From Bifidobacterium callitrichos DSM 23973 (GTDB lineage Bacteria > Actinomycetota > Actinomycetes > Actinomycetales > Bifidobacteriaceae), in contig NZ_JGYS01000028.1 in NCBI RefSeq assembly GCF_000741175.1, positions 1-64,000 on the forward strand: a stretch of 64,000 nucleotides of DNA. The letters are read 5' to 3'. Under the pieces are notes generated by a model. It was not told the origin of the DNA. It did no database searches and saw only the letters and a program-made list of their open reading frames with translations. Below, piece by piece: positions 17,147 through 26,334 of this stretch (position 1 is the stretch's first letter; each line of letters begins with the position of its first letter). Both the position numbers and the translations under genes were made by a program.

Positions 17147-19198
17147 TTACTCGGTGGGTTCCTGTTTGACGAACGTGCCTTCGGTGAACGTCCACGTGCC
17201 CGACGCGTCCGTGAGGGTGATGGCGTCGCCGAGGGTGATGGCGGTGTCCCCGTGGTGGAACGTGATGCCGGACGTGGATTGGCGTATGGCCTGCGCGTGC
17301 GCGTCCGCGATGGTCGCAGCCTTGTCCCAGTCGGCTTGGCCTGCGGTGACGGTTTCCGTGGTCGCATCCCATTGGGGTTGCCGGGCGGTCAGTGTCGCCG
17401 TGGTCGCGTCCCACGTGCCGGACTTCCTGTTGAGGGTGTCGGTGGTCTGGTTCCAGACGGTGGCCTTCGCGTCGAGCGTGTCTGCCGTGGTGTTCCAGCG
17501 GTTGCCGTTGTCCACGACGGTCTGGGCGACCTGATCCCATTTGGATGCGTTCTGGGTGATCTGCTGGCTGCTGGTGTTCCATGCGCCCGCGTTCGCCACC
17601 ACCCGGTCGAGGCGTTGCTCGGCGTTGCGGTTGGATGCGGTGAACCGTTCGATGATGTTGCCGATCGTGATGACCGTGAGCGCGGGGTCGAGCAGGTCCT
17701 CCTCCAGTTGGAGCACGCGGCCGGACAGGCGCAGGTCCGGGGTGAAGGTGGTGTCCACGAGCAGCACGCGGTCGCCGAGGGCGACGCCGGTGGTGTTCAT
17801 GCCGGCGTGGGTGAAGGTGAGCACGTCGGCCTCGTAGCTGACCGTGGGCGTGCTGCGCCGTTTCAGTTCGGCCTTGGTTTCGTTGAGGAGCTGCTGCTTG
17901 TCCTCGCAGTCGCCGTTCTCGTAGATGCCTTCGGCCGGGTGGATGCCCGTGGTGGTGACCTCCGAGAGGGACATGTCATCGAGGTAGATGGTTCCGATCG
18001 GGTTCTCGATCCAGACGCGGATGGCGCTGCATTTGGCGTGGGTGGTGAACCGTCGTGTGGTCTTCGTCCACCGGCCGGTGTTCACGGGCGGGTCGAGGAC
18101 GATGTTGGAGGTCGGATACACGTTCACGTTCTGCGTGATCTTCATGCTGCACGACTGGCCGGCCGCCCCATGCGTCCATAACGTGAGTTGGTATTCGGTC
18201 GCGCCTTTGACGTCGATGTGGTCGCAGATCGCGGACGTGGCGCACGTGCTGGTATCGGTGCCCATTCTGAGCATGATCTTGCCCTCGTATGGGGTCACGT
18301 CGCCGTCCTGTTTGACGAGCGCGTCGAGGAACGCGCTGTTGGGGATGAACAGCCATCCGTCGCCGTATTTCCTCTCGAACCCGCCGCCCGTGACGAGGTT
18401 CTTGCCCATGGTGCTCACGCTTGGTCCGGGCAGTCCCCAGATGGCGGTGGCGGCCGGGTCTTCGACGTAGGGCTTGCCGTTGTTGATGTCGGAGAAGTCG
18501 ATGCGTCGCCCGTAGCCGCCGGTCTGGTTGCCGTCCTCGTCGGTGGCGGGCAGTCCCTTGCCGTACCCGTAGAGGCGGGTCTTGACGCCGGTCGCGTCCA
18601 CGGTTCGCGTGATGCCCTTGAGGTCGTGCCCGTACTCGAACCGGCGTGGTGTCGCGCTGGTCTGGTCGCCTTGGGTTTTGACGAGGCTCAATGCCCGGTC
18701 GGTGACGCGGGTGTGGGCGGCGTCCATGAGGTAGCTGGCGGTGATCTCCAATCCGAACGTCTCCGCGATGGATTCCACGGCTTCGAGCACGCTCACGTGG
18801 TAGAAGCTCAGGTCGGCGGTGCCGTCGCCTTCCACGGTGCCGACCGTCCACCGTGTACCCTCCAATGCCTTGGCGAGGCATTGCGCGGCCGTGGCTCCGC
18901 GGTTGCGTTTGTCTTCGATGAACGTGTCGTCGAGTTCCTGGACGCTGCCCTTGCATACGAGGCTGGTGATGATGCGGGTCTCCTCGCGCCGGTGTTCCGG
19001 GGAGACGACGATGGCTTCCTGCAGTCGTCCGCGTGGGTCGGTGAACACGAGCCGGTCGCCCTTGCCGATGTCGCTTTCGCCGGTGGCGGTGACCTCCAAG
19101 GTGCGAGTGCCGTCCACGCCGCTGGTCCATGTGGCGGACGTGATGCCGGTCAGGTCGGTTTTCGGCTTGTCCCACCGGTCGAAGCACGCGAAACGCAT
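17147..19198 (-). CDS. Tail-associated structural protein with a 14-residue Trp repeat
   Basis: Protein of 683 residues in the position of the Tal/gp44-type baseplate hub. The N-terminal part resembles prophage tail endopeptidase-family proteins; the middle contains a carbohydrate-binding-like beta-rich segment; residues about 550-650 contain seven tryptophans spaced exactly 14 residues apart, in units like WNTTADTLDAKATV. The repeat probably forms a trimeric fibrous stalk. It lies 16 bp from the Dit gene. Confidence 0.8.
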   Translation of the reverse strand: MRFACFDRWDKPKTDLTGITSATWTSGVDGTRTLEVTATGESDIGKGDRLVFTDPRGRLQEAIVVSPEHRREETRIITSLVCKGSVQELDDTFIEDKRNRGATAAQCLAKALEGTRWTVGTVEGDGTADLSFYHVSVLEAVESIAETFGLEITASYLMDAAHTRVTDRALSLVKTQGDQTSATPRRFEYGHDLKGITRTVDATGVKTRLYGYGKGLPATDEDGNQTGGYGRRIDFSDINNGKPYVEDPAATAIWGLPGPSVSTMGKNLVTGGGFERKYGDGWLFIPNSAFLDALVKQDGDVTPYEGKIMLRMGTDTSTCATSAICDHIDVKGATEYQLTLWTHGAAGQSCSMKITQNVNVYPTSNIVLDPPVNTGRWTKTTRRFTTHAKCSAIRVWIENPIGTIYLDDMSLSEVTTTGIHPAEGIYENGDCEDKQQLLNETKAELKRRSTPTVSYEADVLTFTHAGMNTTGVALGDRVLLVDTTFTPDLRLSGRVLQLEEDLLDPALTVITIGNIIERFTASNRNAEQRLDRVVANAGAWNTSSQQITQNASKWDQVAQTVVDNGNRWNTTADTLDAKATVWNQTTDTLNRKSGTWDATTATLTARQPQWDATTETVTAGQADWDKAATIADAHAQAIRQSTSGITFHHGDTAITLGDAITLTDASGTWTFTEGTFVKQEPTE

Positions 19199-19214
19199 GG
19201 ATTGTCTCCGTTCG

Positions 19215-20060
19215 TTAGATGAGCCATCGCGGCGTGTAGGTGACGTACTGCGTGTACTGCTCCACGTTCGTCTTCGGGCCTACGGTGCCGGTGAACGTGG
19301 CGTGGCCGGGCGGGACGGTGGGATAGTCGTCGTCGATCGCGATCGCCCGCGCCTCCCCCCGCCACGTGGTCTGACGCTGTTCGCAGTCGATGACGAGCAG
19401 GTGCGGGTCGTCCCAGAGACCGGCGCCGGTGAGCGTGTTCGCCACATGCACGCTTTGCCCGTTGGCGGTGAAGGTGTGGGTGGTGGCGACGGGTGTCACG
19501 TCGTCCACCTTCTCGTCGATCAGCTGGTGGAACACGGGCGGCGTGGGCCGGTTGCCGAGGATCCTCGCATGCGTCGGCTTGCCGTCCAGCTGCATGTCGA
19601 TGCGCTGTTCGGGCCCGTACGCGTAGGGTTCCGCGTCCAAGGCCAGCGTGCACACGCTCCATTTCAGGACGCCGCTCGCGTCGTGCCGGTCGGTCCATGC
19701 GCCGACGGCCAATCGTCCCCGGTATTCGCCGAGGCCGGTCAGACCTCCCATGCGGACGTGCCGGCCGTTGCGCCCGCCGATCAGGGTCTTGGCCTCCTCG
19801 ATCTCCAAGGGGTCGCCGGCCGCGGCGACTTGGATGGTGATCTCGCGGCGTTCCATGGCCGGGTATCCGTATGGGTCGGTCAGGGTCGTGTCCCAGCCGC
19901 CGGAACGTCCGGGCGCCGCTTGGAATGCCGTCACGGGCGTGGATTCCCCGATGCTGATGCCGCCGGCGAGGGCGAACACGGCATGATCGCCGAGGTGTTT
20001 GCCGTCGATGGTCAGCCGGCTCTTGTCGAGTGTGAGGCCGCGGATCCGGTTGGTGTTCAC
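19215..20060 (-). CDS. Distal tail protein (Dit-like)
   Basis: Protein of 281 residues between the tape measure and the tail-associated protein, the normal place for Dit, which joins tail tube to baseplate. Sequence is beta-rich with GRSGGWDTTLTDPYGYP and a C-terminal galectin-like half. The start is GTG at 20060, sharing a base with the tape-measure stop codon (TAGTG), with AAGGGG upstream, indicating translational coupling. Confidence 0.8.
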   Translation of the reverse strand: MNTNRIRGLTLDKSRLTIDGKHLGDHAVFALAGGISIGESTPVTAFQAAPGRSGGWDTTLTDPYGYPAMERREITIQVAAAGDPLEIEEAKTLIGGRNGRHVRMGGLTGLGEYRGRLAVGAWTDRHDASGVLKWSVCTLALDAEPYAYGPEQRIDMQLDGKPTHARILGNRPTPPVFHQLIDEKVDDVTPVATTHTFTANGQSVHVANTLTGAGLWDDPHLLVIDCEQRQTTWRGEARAIAIDDDYPTVPPGHATFTGTVGPKTNVEQYTQYVTYTPRWLI

Positions 20061-22876
20061 TAGTAGCCCCTTGCCCTTCGATTGCCGAGCGCCTTGTCGA
20101 TGGCGGGCGCGAGCTCGCCGGCCATCACCCCGCTGTCAAGCAACAAGCGCATGGCCGGCAGGGCCTGCAGCGCCTCCGAGACGGCCGTAGTGATGTCGTC
20201 CCTCGTCAACGGCCGCGCGCCGTCGGCGCTGGTGTTGGTGTCGTGTCGGCTGGTGTCGTCGGTGATGGTGTGGATGCGGGTGGTGCGGGTCACGTCAGCA
20301 TCCGCCTCCATTTGGAACGGATGGTCGCCGATCGTCGCGTCGAACGCGCTGTAGGCTTGCCCGGCGAGGCTGGTGGCGGCCTTGCTGACGGTCTTGGTGG
20401 TGTCGATGATGCCGTTGGCCAGTCCCCGGCCGACCATGACACCCACGGTGTCGCGCATGAGCTTGGACGGGGATGCGATGCCGAAGAAGCTCTTGACCGC
20501 GCCCCACGCGTTTTTCGCGAGGCCGACGATGGCGTCCTTGATCGCGCCGCCCGCGTTCATCAGACCGTTCTTGATGCCTTCGATGACGTTGCGGCCGAGC
20601 CCGCCCCAGTCCACGTTGGTCAGCCCGTCCCAGATCGCCCCGATGATCTGCGGCAACGCGCCGATCAGTTGGGGTATGGCCTGGATGATGCCGACGACGA
20701 GCTTGCCGAGCAGGACGAGGCCGGTCTCGATGATCTGCGGCAGGTGCCGGCCGATGCCGTTGATGAACCCGCTGATGATCTGTGGCAACGCGGCCACGAG
20801 TTGGGGTATCGCGTCGATGATGCCGGTGATGAACTTCAGCAGCAGGTCCACGCCCGTGGTCAGGATCCGTGGCAGCATGCCGAGGATCCCGTCCACGAAG
20901 CTGGTGATGATCCGTGGCAGTGCGGCGATGAGTTGGGGCAGGGCGTTGAGGATGCCTTCGACGAACTTCGCCAGCAGGTTCAGGCCGGATTGGATGATCC
21001 TGGGCAGGTTGTCGATGATGCCCTGCACCAAGGTGACGATCATCTGCATCGCGACCGGCAGCAGGGTCGGCAGCGCGTTGGCGATGCCGTCCACCAAGGA
21101 GGTGAGGATGTCGGCGGCGACGGTGAGGATCTGCGGCAGGTTCTGCGTGATGCCCTGCAGCACCGAGGTCAGCAGTGTCAGCCCGGATTGCATGAGCACG
21201 GGCAGCTGGGTCGTGACCCAGTTCTGGAATTCGGTGATGTATCCGGGCAGTTTGACGGTCAGGAACTCGGTGACGTGGGTCTGCAACTGTCCGCCGAGGC
21301 TCTGGTTCAATGCGCCCAGCGCGACGACCAGCGCGCCGATGATGGCCGCGATGCCGAAGTACTTGAGGAAGTTGGCCGGGTTGAAGAAGTTCAGGAACAT
21401 GCTCCCGATCCCGTGCAACCCCGCCTGTATCGGCCCGGCCAGCGTCGAGCCGAACCCTTGGAACGCGGTGCCGAAGGCGCTGGTGACCGGTGAGAGGAAC
21501 CCTCCCACGCGTCCCGCCAGCGTCTGGAACGGTGCCGCGAGTTTCGAGCCGATACCACCGATGCCCTGTTGCAGGGGCACGTAGACCTTGCTGTCGAACA
21601 TGCCGACGAGCGTCGAGCCCACGTCGCCCAGTCCGCTTCTGACACGGTTGGACATCATGCCGAAGATGCCGCCGAAGTTCGCGTCCACGAGCCCCAAGGC
21701 GTTGCCCCACCGGGTGCCGATGTCGGTGAAGATCCCGCCCGCGCCGGCGGCGATGCCCTTGAGCTTGCCGAAGTCGCCCTTGATGGTGGAGACGAGCATG
21801 CCCGCGCCGTCGCCGGCGAGGGTGAACGCGTCGAGGATCTGCGGCGTGTACTGGCCGATCACGGTGAACCCGGCGAACGCGCCCACCAGCAGGCCGGCCT
21901 GTTCGGCGAGGTCCTTGACGGTGATGGACCCGTCCGCCAACCCGTCGGCGAGCCGTTGGATCCATGGGGTGACGCGCTGCACCGCGCCGGCGAGCTTGGA
22001 GCCCAACTGGTCGGCGAGCGGCTGGATGGCGGTGTTCACCTTGTCGATGGCCGGTGTGAGCACGTTGAACACATCCCGCAGGGCGTTCAGCGCGGGGGTC
22101 GCGGCCTTCTGACCCAAACGGCTCAGCGCGGCCTTGACGTTGGCCAATGCGCCGCTGAAGGTCTCGCCGGCGGCCAAGGCGGCTCCGCCCAAGTAGGTGT
22201 CCATGGCGGTGGCGAACGTCTGGAAGTCGATCTTGCCTTCCGACACCATGTCGGACACGTCCTGCGTGGAAACGCCCAACTGGTCGGAGAGGGCCTGCAG
22301 GACGGGCACGCCACGCGAGGTGAGCTGGAGCATGTCGTCGCCCTGAAGCTTGCCGCGCGCCATCACGGAAGTGAAGATCGCGCCCGCGTCACTGAAGCCC
22401 ATGCCGGCGATCTGCGCGGTATCGCCCACGGTCTTCAATACCTTGGTGAGCTGTTCGCCAGGCTTGATGCCGCTGGCGACGGCGCTGGCGGCGACGGTGG
22501 CGGCCTCGTCGAGCCCGTACGCGGTGCCCTTGACGGCCGCGTTCGCGTTGGCCATGATCTCGGTGATGGTTTCGGTGCTGTGGCCGAGGCCCTTGAGTTT
22601 GGCTTGGGCGTTCTCGATGTTCAGGGCGCGGGCGAACCCGCCCTTGGCGGCGAGGGCGGTGATGCCGCCGCCGATCGTGGATAGGGCGCCGAGGCCGAGT
22701 TTGCCGATGGTGGCGAAGCCCTTGCCGGACGCCTTGACGAGGCTGGTCGAGAGGTTGCCGCCGAGCTTCTGCCCGGCGGGCTTGAGGTCGATGCCGCCGA
22801 GTTCGGCGGCGATCCTGTTCTGCGCGCCCTTCAACGTGGGGACGATGTTCACCCATGCGGTCGCCAACGTGGCCAT
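20060..22876 (-). CDS. Tape measure protein
   Basis: Protein of 938 residues that sets tail length and is ejected ahead of DNA. The N-terminal third matches the TP901-type core (LTSRGVPVLQALSDQLG and GKIDFQTFATAMD, about residues 180-220). Residues about 560-800 consist of amphipathic repeats of about 20 residues with LPQII or IPQLI cores, interspersed with hydrophobic segments. The C-terminus contains a SPSKLMRD motif typical of such proteins. Longest gene of the phage, as expected. Confidence 0.93.
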   Translation of the reverse strand: MATLATAWVNIVPTLKGAQNRIAAELGGIDLKPAGQKLGGNLSTSLVKASGKGFATIGKLGLGALSTIGGGITALAAKGGFARALNIENAQAKLKGLGHSTETITEIMANANAAVKGTAYGLDEAATVAASAVASGIKPGEQLTKVLKTVGDTAQIAGMGFSDAGAIFTSVMARGKLQGDDMLQLTSRGVPVLQALSDQLGVSTQDVSDMVSEGKIDFQTFATAMDTYLGGAALAAGETFSGALANVKAALSRLGQKAATPALNALRDVFNVLTPAIDKVNTAIQPLADQLGSKLAGAVQRVTPWIQRLADGLADGSITVKDLAEQAGLLVGAFAGFTVIGQYTPQILDAFTLAGDGAGMLVSTIKGDFGKLKGIAAGAGGIFTDIGTRWGNALGLVDANFGGIFGMMSNRVRSGLGDVGSTLVGMFDSKVYVPLQQGIGGIGSKLAAPFQTLAGRVGGFLSPVTSAFGTAFQGFGSTLAGPIQAGLHGIGSMFLNFFNPANFLKYFGIAAIIGALVVALGALNQSLGGQLQTHVTEFLTVKLPGYITEFQNWVTTQLPVLMQSGLTLLTSVLQGITQNLPQILTVAADILTSLVDGIANALPTLLPVAMQMIVTLVQGIIDNLPRIIQSGLNLLAKFVEGILNALPQLIAALPRIITSFVDGILGMLPRILTTGVDLLLKFITGIIDAIPQLVAALPQIISGFINGIGRHLPQIIETGLVLLGKLVVGIIQAIPQLIGALPQIIGAIWDGLTNVDWGGLGRNVIEGIKNGLMNAGGAIKDAIVGLAKNAWGAVKSFFGIASPSKLMRDTVGVMVGRGLANGIIDTTKTVSKAATSLAGQAYSAFDATIGDHPFQMEADADVTRTTRIHTITDDTSRHDTNTSADGARPLTRDDITTAVSEALQALPAMRLLLDSGVMAGELAPAIDKALGNRRARGY

Positions 22877-22915
22877 ATCGTCCCCTCTCCTCGTTGAAAG
22901 GCATGCTCTGTTCGG

Positions 22916-23565
22916 TTATGCGAAGGCCACGCGCGGCCGTTTGAGATAGGCGCGCAGCTCCTGTTTGCCCATGCCGGTCAGTTCCGGGTCGCGGCGTTTC
23001 GGCGTGGCCTCGCCGGGTGCGGGCGTGGGTTTCGGCTTGCCGCGGTTCTTCTGCCCGTCCTTGGTCTTGGCCCACACGAGCCAGCGCAGCGAGTATTCGA
23101 TGCTGCGCAGCCACCAGTCGGCGGGCGTCCACGCGTTGCGCTGGTCCAGCAGGCTGGCGAGCCGGCTGCCGGCAGGCGCGTTGGCGGCGATGAGCCACAC
23201 GTCACGCCACGACAGCAGCGGGCCTCCGAGCCATCTGAGGCGCAGGCCCAATCGGATGAGCTCGTATTCGAGCGCGTCCCGATGATGGGTGATGAGCCAT
23301 TGGACGGCGGCTAGTCTTTTGGGCTGCCCGTCCACGCGGTGATGAACCCGTTGAGCTGTTCGGGATGCAGCTGGTCGAGCAGCGGGTGCGCCTCTGCGGG
23401 GAAGAGCGTGTAGAAGCAGTCGATGTCGCCGCTTGTGATCGCCCTGAGGTCGCCGATGGTCAGCGCGTCGGGGCTCTTGACCTTGTAGCGGGTCTTCGAG
23501 CCGGGGAACTGCACCTCCACCGTCTCGTCGCCCTTGGGCTGGTAGTCGTTGATGATGATCGCCAT
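22916..23565 (-). CDS. Tail assembly chaperone GT fusion made by -1 frameshift
   Basis: Predicted product of programmed -1 frameshifting from the upstream chaperone gene. Ribosomes start at 23565, read 83 codons, slip at CCCAAAA (plus-strand 23317-23323; frame C CCA AAA) and continue in the -1 frame through RLAAVQWL for about 133 codons to the stop at 22916, giving about 216 residues. The extension has no plausible start of its own. It lies directly before the tape measure, as in lambda G/GT, where the fusion recruits tail-tube protein. Confidence 0.85.
23311..23565 (-). CDS. Tail assembly chaperone G
   Basis: Unshifted chaperone of 84 residues, starting MAIIINDYQPKG with AGGAAGGAC upstream. 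It coats the tape measure during tail assembly together with the frameshifted GT form. The slippery heptamer lies three codons before the stop. An ATG eight codons upstream is possible but the ribosome binding site favours 23565. Confidence 0.85.
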   Translation of the reverse strand: MAIIINDYQPKGDETVEVQFPGSKTRYKVKSPDALTIGDLRAITSGDIDCFYTLFPAEAHPLLDQLHPEQLNGFITAWTGSPKD

Positions 23566-23680
23566 GGTTGCCGTGTCCTTCCTGGCCATGCCGTGTCACT
23601 GCTTGGATTGGAGTGGATCCGGTGGCGGCGGACACGGCATCGGCACCGCCACCGGACTGGGAACTATCGGGGCGGACGGG

Positions 23681-24400
23681 TCAGGCGGTCTTCGCCGTCG
23701 TCGCCTTCACCGTGGTCTTGCGGCGGGTGGCGGCCTTGACTGCGGCCTTCGCCAAGGTGGGCGTCTCCTCGTCGGTCAGCGCCGCCGGCTCGTCGCCGGT
23801 GGTCTCCGGCGTATCGGCGGTGACGTAGGCGATGTACTCGTAGGCGGTGTTGCCGTTGGCGTCGGGGAACGCGTTGATGGTGGGCGTGTAGGTGATGGCC
23901 TCGCCGTCCGCGTAGGTCACGTCGTCCACGTCGCCCGTCTTGCCGACCGGCACGACGATGCGCTTGACCCTGTTGCCGGTCATCGCGAACTCGAACACGT
24001 ACACCAGTTCGGGCGGCTCCGCGCTGTTGTGTTTGACCGTGATCTGGTCCTTGCCGTCCACGGTCTTGACTTCGACGTTGCCGGGCCCGTAGGTGACGGC
24101 CAAGGTTTCGGGCGTGGTCTCCAGCATGCCGAACTGGAAGCTCTCCGCCCGGCTCGTCGTCACACTGAGTACGCGGTCGCCGCCGAACGCGTTGATGTCC
24201 TCGCTATCGCGGTCGATGGTGTTCGTCACGCCATCCTCGCTCAGATAGCCGAGGTCGTGGAACTTGTCGGACAGCGTGGTGGTGGCGTCGGTGGGCGGGG
24301 TGGCCTCGCCGACCTTGCCGTACCATGCGCCGCCCGCGTAGCGTCCGCCGTCGCCGTGGGGCTTGCCGACCGACACCATCTGAGCATTGGGCTTGCCCAT
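23681..24400 (-). CDS. Major tail tube protein
   Basis: Protein of 239 residues located before the chaperones. Features fit tail tube proteins: beta-rich core, and an immunoglobulin-like C-terminal addition with NAFPDANGNTAYEY. The last 25 residues are rich in Lys, Thr and Ala (KAATRRKTTVKATTAKTA). The ribosome binding site AAGGAGAAG precedes the start. Confidence 0.85.
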   Translation of the reverse strand: MGKPNAQMVSVGKPHGDGGRYAGGAWYGKVGEATPPTDATTTLSDKFHDLGYLSEDGVTNTIDRDSEDINAFGGDRVLSVTTSRAESFQFGMLETTPETLAVTYGPGNVEVKTVDGKDQITVKHNSAEPPELVYVFEFAMTGNRVKRIVVPVGKTGDVDDVTYADGEAITYTPTINAFPDANGNTAYEYIAYVTADTPETTGDEPAALTDEETPTLAKAAVKAATRRKTTVKATTAKTA

Positions 24401-24412
24401 AGGTTCTTCTCC

Positions 24413-24766
24413 TTACATGTGTTTGTGCACCGTCAGTTCGGCGGTGATCTGATAGCGGGGCGTGTCCCCGTCCAGCGGATAGTTCGTTGTGGATTCGATG
24501 GCGACTTTCGCCACCGCCGGGATCCGCACGGCGCGTTCCAGCACGGTCTTCACCCGTTGGGCGAGGAATGCCGCCTGGACGCGGCTGGTGTCCCAGCATT
24601 GGATGGCGAGCATGGGATGGTCGGTGAACGGGGTCTCCGTGCCGCCCGTCCGCTCCACCGTCACGAACCGTTCCGGCCGCCGCGCCGGCACGTCCGTCGA
24701 GACCGGGATGCCCGCAAGCTCGGGCTGCCGGTTGAGGAACTGGACGAGCGTGGTTTCGACGTTCAT
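24413..24766 (-). CDS. Tail terminator/completion protein candidate
   Basis: Protein of 117 residues directly upstream of the tail tube gene, the usual position of the tail terminator. It resembles minor tail proteins of actinophages (RFVTVERTGG, then LAIQCWD and a C-terminal YQITAELTVHK strand). Role inferred mostly from gene order and size. Confidence 0.7.
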   Translation of the reverse strand: MNVETTLVQFLNRQPELAGIPVSTDVPARRPERFVTVERTGGTETPFTDHPMLAIQCWDTSRVQAAFLAQRVKTVLERAVRIPAVAKVAIESTTNYPLDGDTPRYQITAELTVHKHM

Positions 24767-24771
24767 GGTGG

Positions 24772-25032
24772 CTAGTCCCTTCCGGCGTCCAGCGATTTCA
24801 GCAGGGTGTTGTGCTTCGCGTTCGACCGTCTCGCATGCCGTGTGACCGCTCTCACCGCCCCGTGGGGCCGGTCGGTCCTGATGACATCGCCCACGTAGCC
24901 CTTCGCGTTGTGCATACGGTTCGCCGCGGCCGCGACGGCCTCGGTGCGACGCTCGATGTCGCCTCTCACGCCGTCGCTGTTGAGCACGTCCAATACGCCG
25001 CTGCTATGCAGCCGGACTTTGACCTTGGCCAT
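24772..25032 (-). CDS. Small head-tail connector protein (HK97 gp10-like)
   Basis: Basic protein of 86 residues in the connector cluster, 5 bp from the tail terminator gene. N-terminal MAKVKVRLHSSGV and an Asp/Arg helix resemble short HK97 gp10-family members. Family assignment is tentative; the connector role follows from position. Confidence 0.65.
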   Translation of the reverse strand: MAKVKVRLHSSGVLDVLNSDGVRGDIERRTEAVAAAANRMHNAKGYVGDVIRTDRPHGAVRAVTRHARRSNAKHNTLLKSLDAGRD

Positions 25033-25035
25033 GGT

Positions 25036-25380
25036 TCAGCCTTCCGTGTAGGTGGCTTCGACGCTCATGTTCCACTTGGTCGGCTGCATGCCGCCGTCGA
25101 GCGGCAGCGGATGGCCGACCACGTGATACGGGTGCGCTTCGTCGCCGCGCAGGATGATCCGGCACCCGTCGAGCGGGTCGCCCGTGTAGTCGCGCGGGAA
25201 ACGGAACACGGCGTCCACGCGCATCCCGTCCGGACGGTTCGAGTCGCCAGCGTCCGTACTGTCGGGCGAGTCCACGAGCACATTGGGCACCGTTTCGCGC
25301 TGTTCTTCGTAGACCGGGTTGTTGCCCTCGTCCACGCCGGATTGGACGCGACGGATGACGGTGATGGTCTCGCCTCTCAC
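25036..25380 (-). CDS. Head closure protein candidate
   Basis: Protein of 114 residues starting with GTG at 25380, overlapping the upstream stop in a GTGA arrangement, with GGAGG 6 bp upstream. Beta-rich with a central LDGCRIILRGDEAHPYHVVG segment, fitting the SPP1 gp16/HK97 gp9-like head-closure group by size and place. Confidence 0.65.
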   Translation of the reverse strand: MRGETITVIRRVQSGVDEGNNPVYEEQRETVPNVLVDSPDSTDAGDSNRPDGMRVDAVFRFPRDYTGDPLDGCRIILRGDEAHPYHVVGHPLPLDGGMQPTKWNMSVEATYTEG

Positions 25381-25760
25381 GGGCCGCCTCCGCTCATGTC
25401 GAGGTGGAACGCGCGAGCCCGGCCACGGCCCAACCGGGCCTTCTCCGCCTTGGTCAGGTAGAGATCGCCCATGGGATTCGAGTAGGTGAAGGATTCGCTG
25501 AAGCTGCCGGCGGTCTGCTGCGCGTTCGTCACGCCCAACCGTTCGTCGCCCACGCTCATCTTGCGGATGACCATCGCGCACGTGATCGACGCGAGCGTGC
25601 GTTCGGACGCCTGCGACCATTTGGGGCATGTGTCCATGATGATCTGCGTGGCGTCCTCCAGCAGCACGGTCGCGGTCTCGCGTTCCGCCTCGGTCAATGC
25701 GTGCCAGCGTCGCTCCACGTCCCTGTAGGTGGCGAACGGCCGGAACGCGTCATCAATCAC
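25377..25760 (-). CDS. Head-tail adaptor protein (Gp19/Gp15-like)
   Basis: Protein of 127 residues, helical, with DDAFRPFATYRDVERRW at the N-terminus and GDLYLTKAEKARLG near the C-terminus, both characteristic of the Gp19/Gp15/Gp42-type adaptor family. It lies between the capsid cluster and the head closure gene. Confidence 0.75.
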   Translation of the reverse strand: MIDDAFRPFATYRDVERRWHALTEAERETATVLLEDATQIIMDTCPKWSQASERTLASITCAMVIRKMSVGDERLGVTNAQQTAGSFSESFTYSNPMGDLYLTKAEKARLGRGRARAFHLDMSGGGP

Positions 25761-25767
25761 TTGGCGA

Positions 25768-26334
25768 TCAGCCCCATGTACGCATCGTCGCGAGCATCGC
25801 CTTGATCGTTGTTCCCAGCGTCGCGGCGGTCGCGTCGGCGGCCGGATCCGTGATGGCGGCTGCCGTGGCGGGCTTGCCGGAGATGTTCGCCCACGTGGCG
25901 GCTGCCGGGATGGACGGCTTGTTCGTCAGGTCCGTGTAGCTGCCGGAGAAGCTGGACGTGCCCGCGCCGATGGCCTTGCGCGCCGCAGCCGTGTCCGCCG
26001 CGCCCATCACGGCCTTGCCGACCGTGGTCGCCCCGGACAACGTGGAAGCCGTCGGCATCGTGGGAATGGACGGCTTGCCGGTCAGATCGCCGTACGCGCC
26101 GCTGAAGCTGGACGTGCCCGCCCCGATCGCGGTACGCGCCGCGGCTCCGGTCGATGCCTTCATCACGGCCTTGCCGATGGCGGATGCCCCGCCCAACGTC
26201 TCCACGGTCACTGCGGCCCCGGCGCCGGTGAACGGCGTGCCTTCCGGGTTCACCAAGCGCACGGGCTCGGCGAGCACGGGCACGCCGCTCTCGCCGGTGT
26301 GGACTACGAGGGTCTTTACGGGGGTGACGCTCAT
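25768..26334 (-). CDS. Head fibre/decoration-like protein with internal repeats
   Basis: Protein of 188 residues. Two similar blocks around AIGAGTSSFSGAYGDLTGKP and its near copy (SGSYTDLTNKPSIP) resemble repeats of phage fibre proteins. The gene starts at 26334, overlapping the capsid gene stop (ATGA), so it is co-translated with capsid. Position after the capsid gene suggests a head decoration or fibre that binds surfaces. Confidence 0.7.
   Translation of the reverse strand: MSVTPVKTLVVHTGESGVPVLAEPVRLVNPEGTPFTGAGAAVTVETLGGASAIGKAVMKASTGAAARTAIGAGTSSFSGAYGDLTGKPSIPTMPTASTLSGATTVGKAVMGAADTAAARKAIGAGTSSFSGSYTDLTNKPSIPAAATWANISGKPATAAAITDPAADATAATLGTTIKAMLATMRTWG

Noticed and set aside
20500..21250. 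DNA repeats in the tape measure gene as a separate repeat element
   Set aside because: They are codon-level repeats of amphipathic units normal in tape measure proteins.
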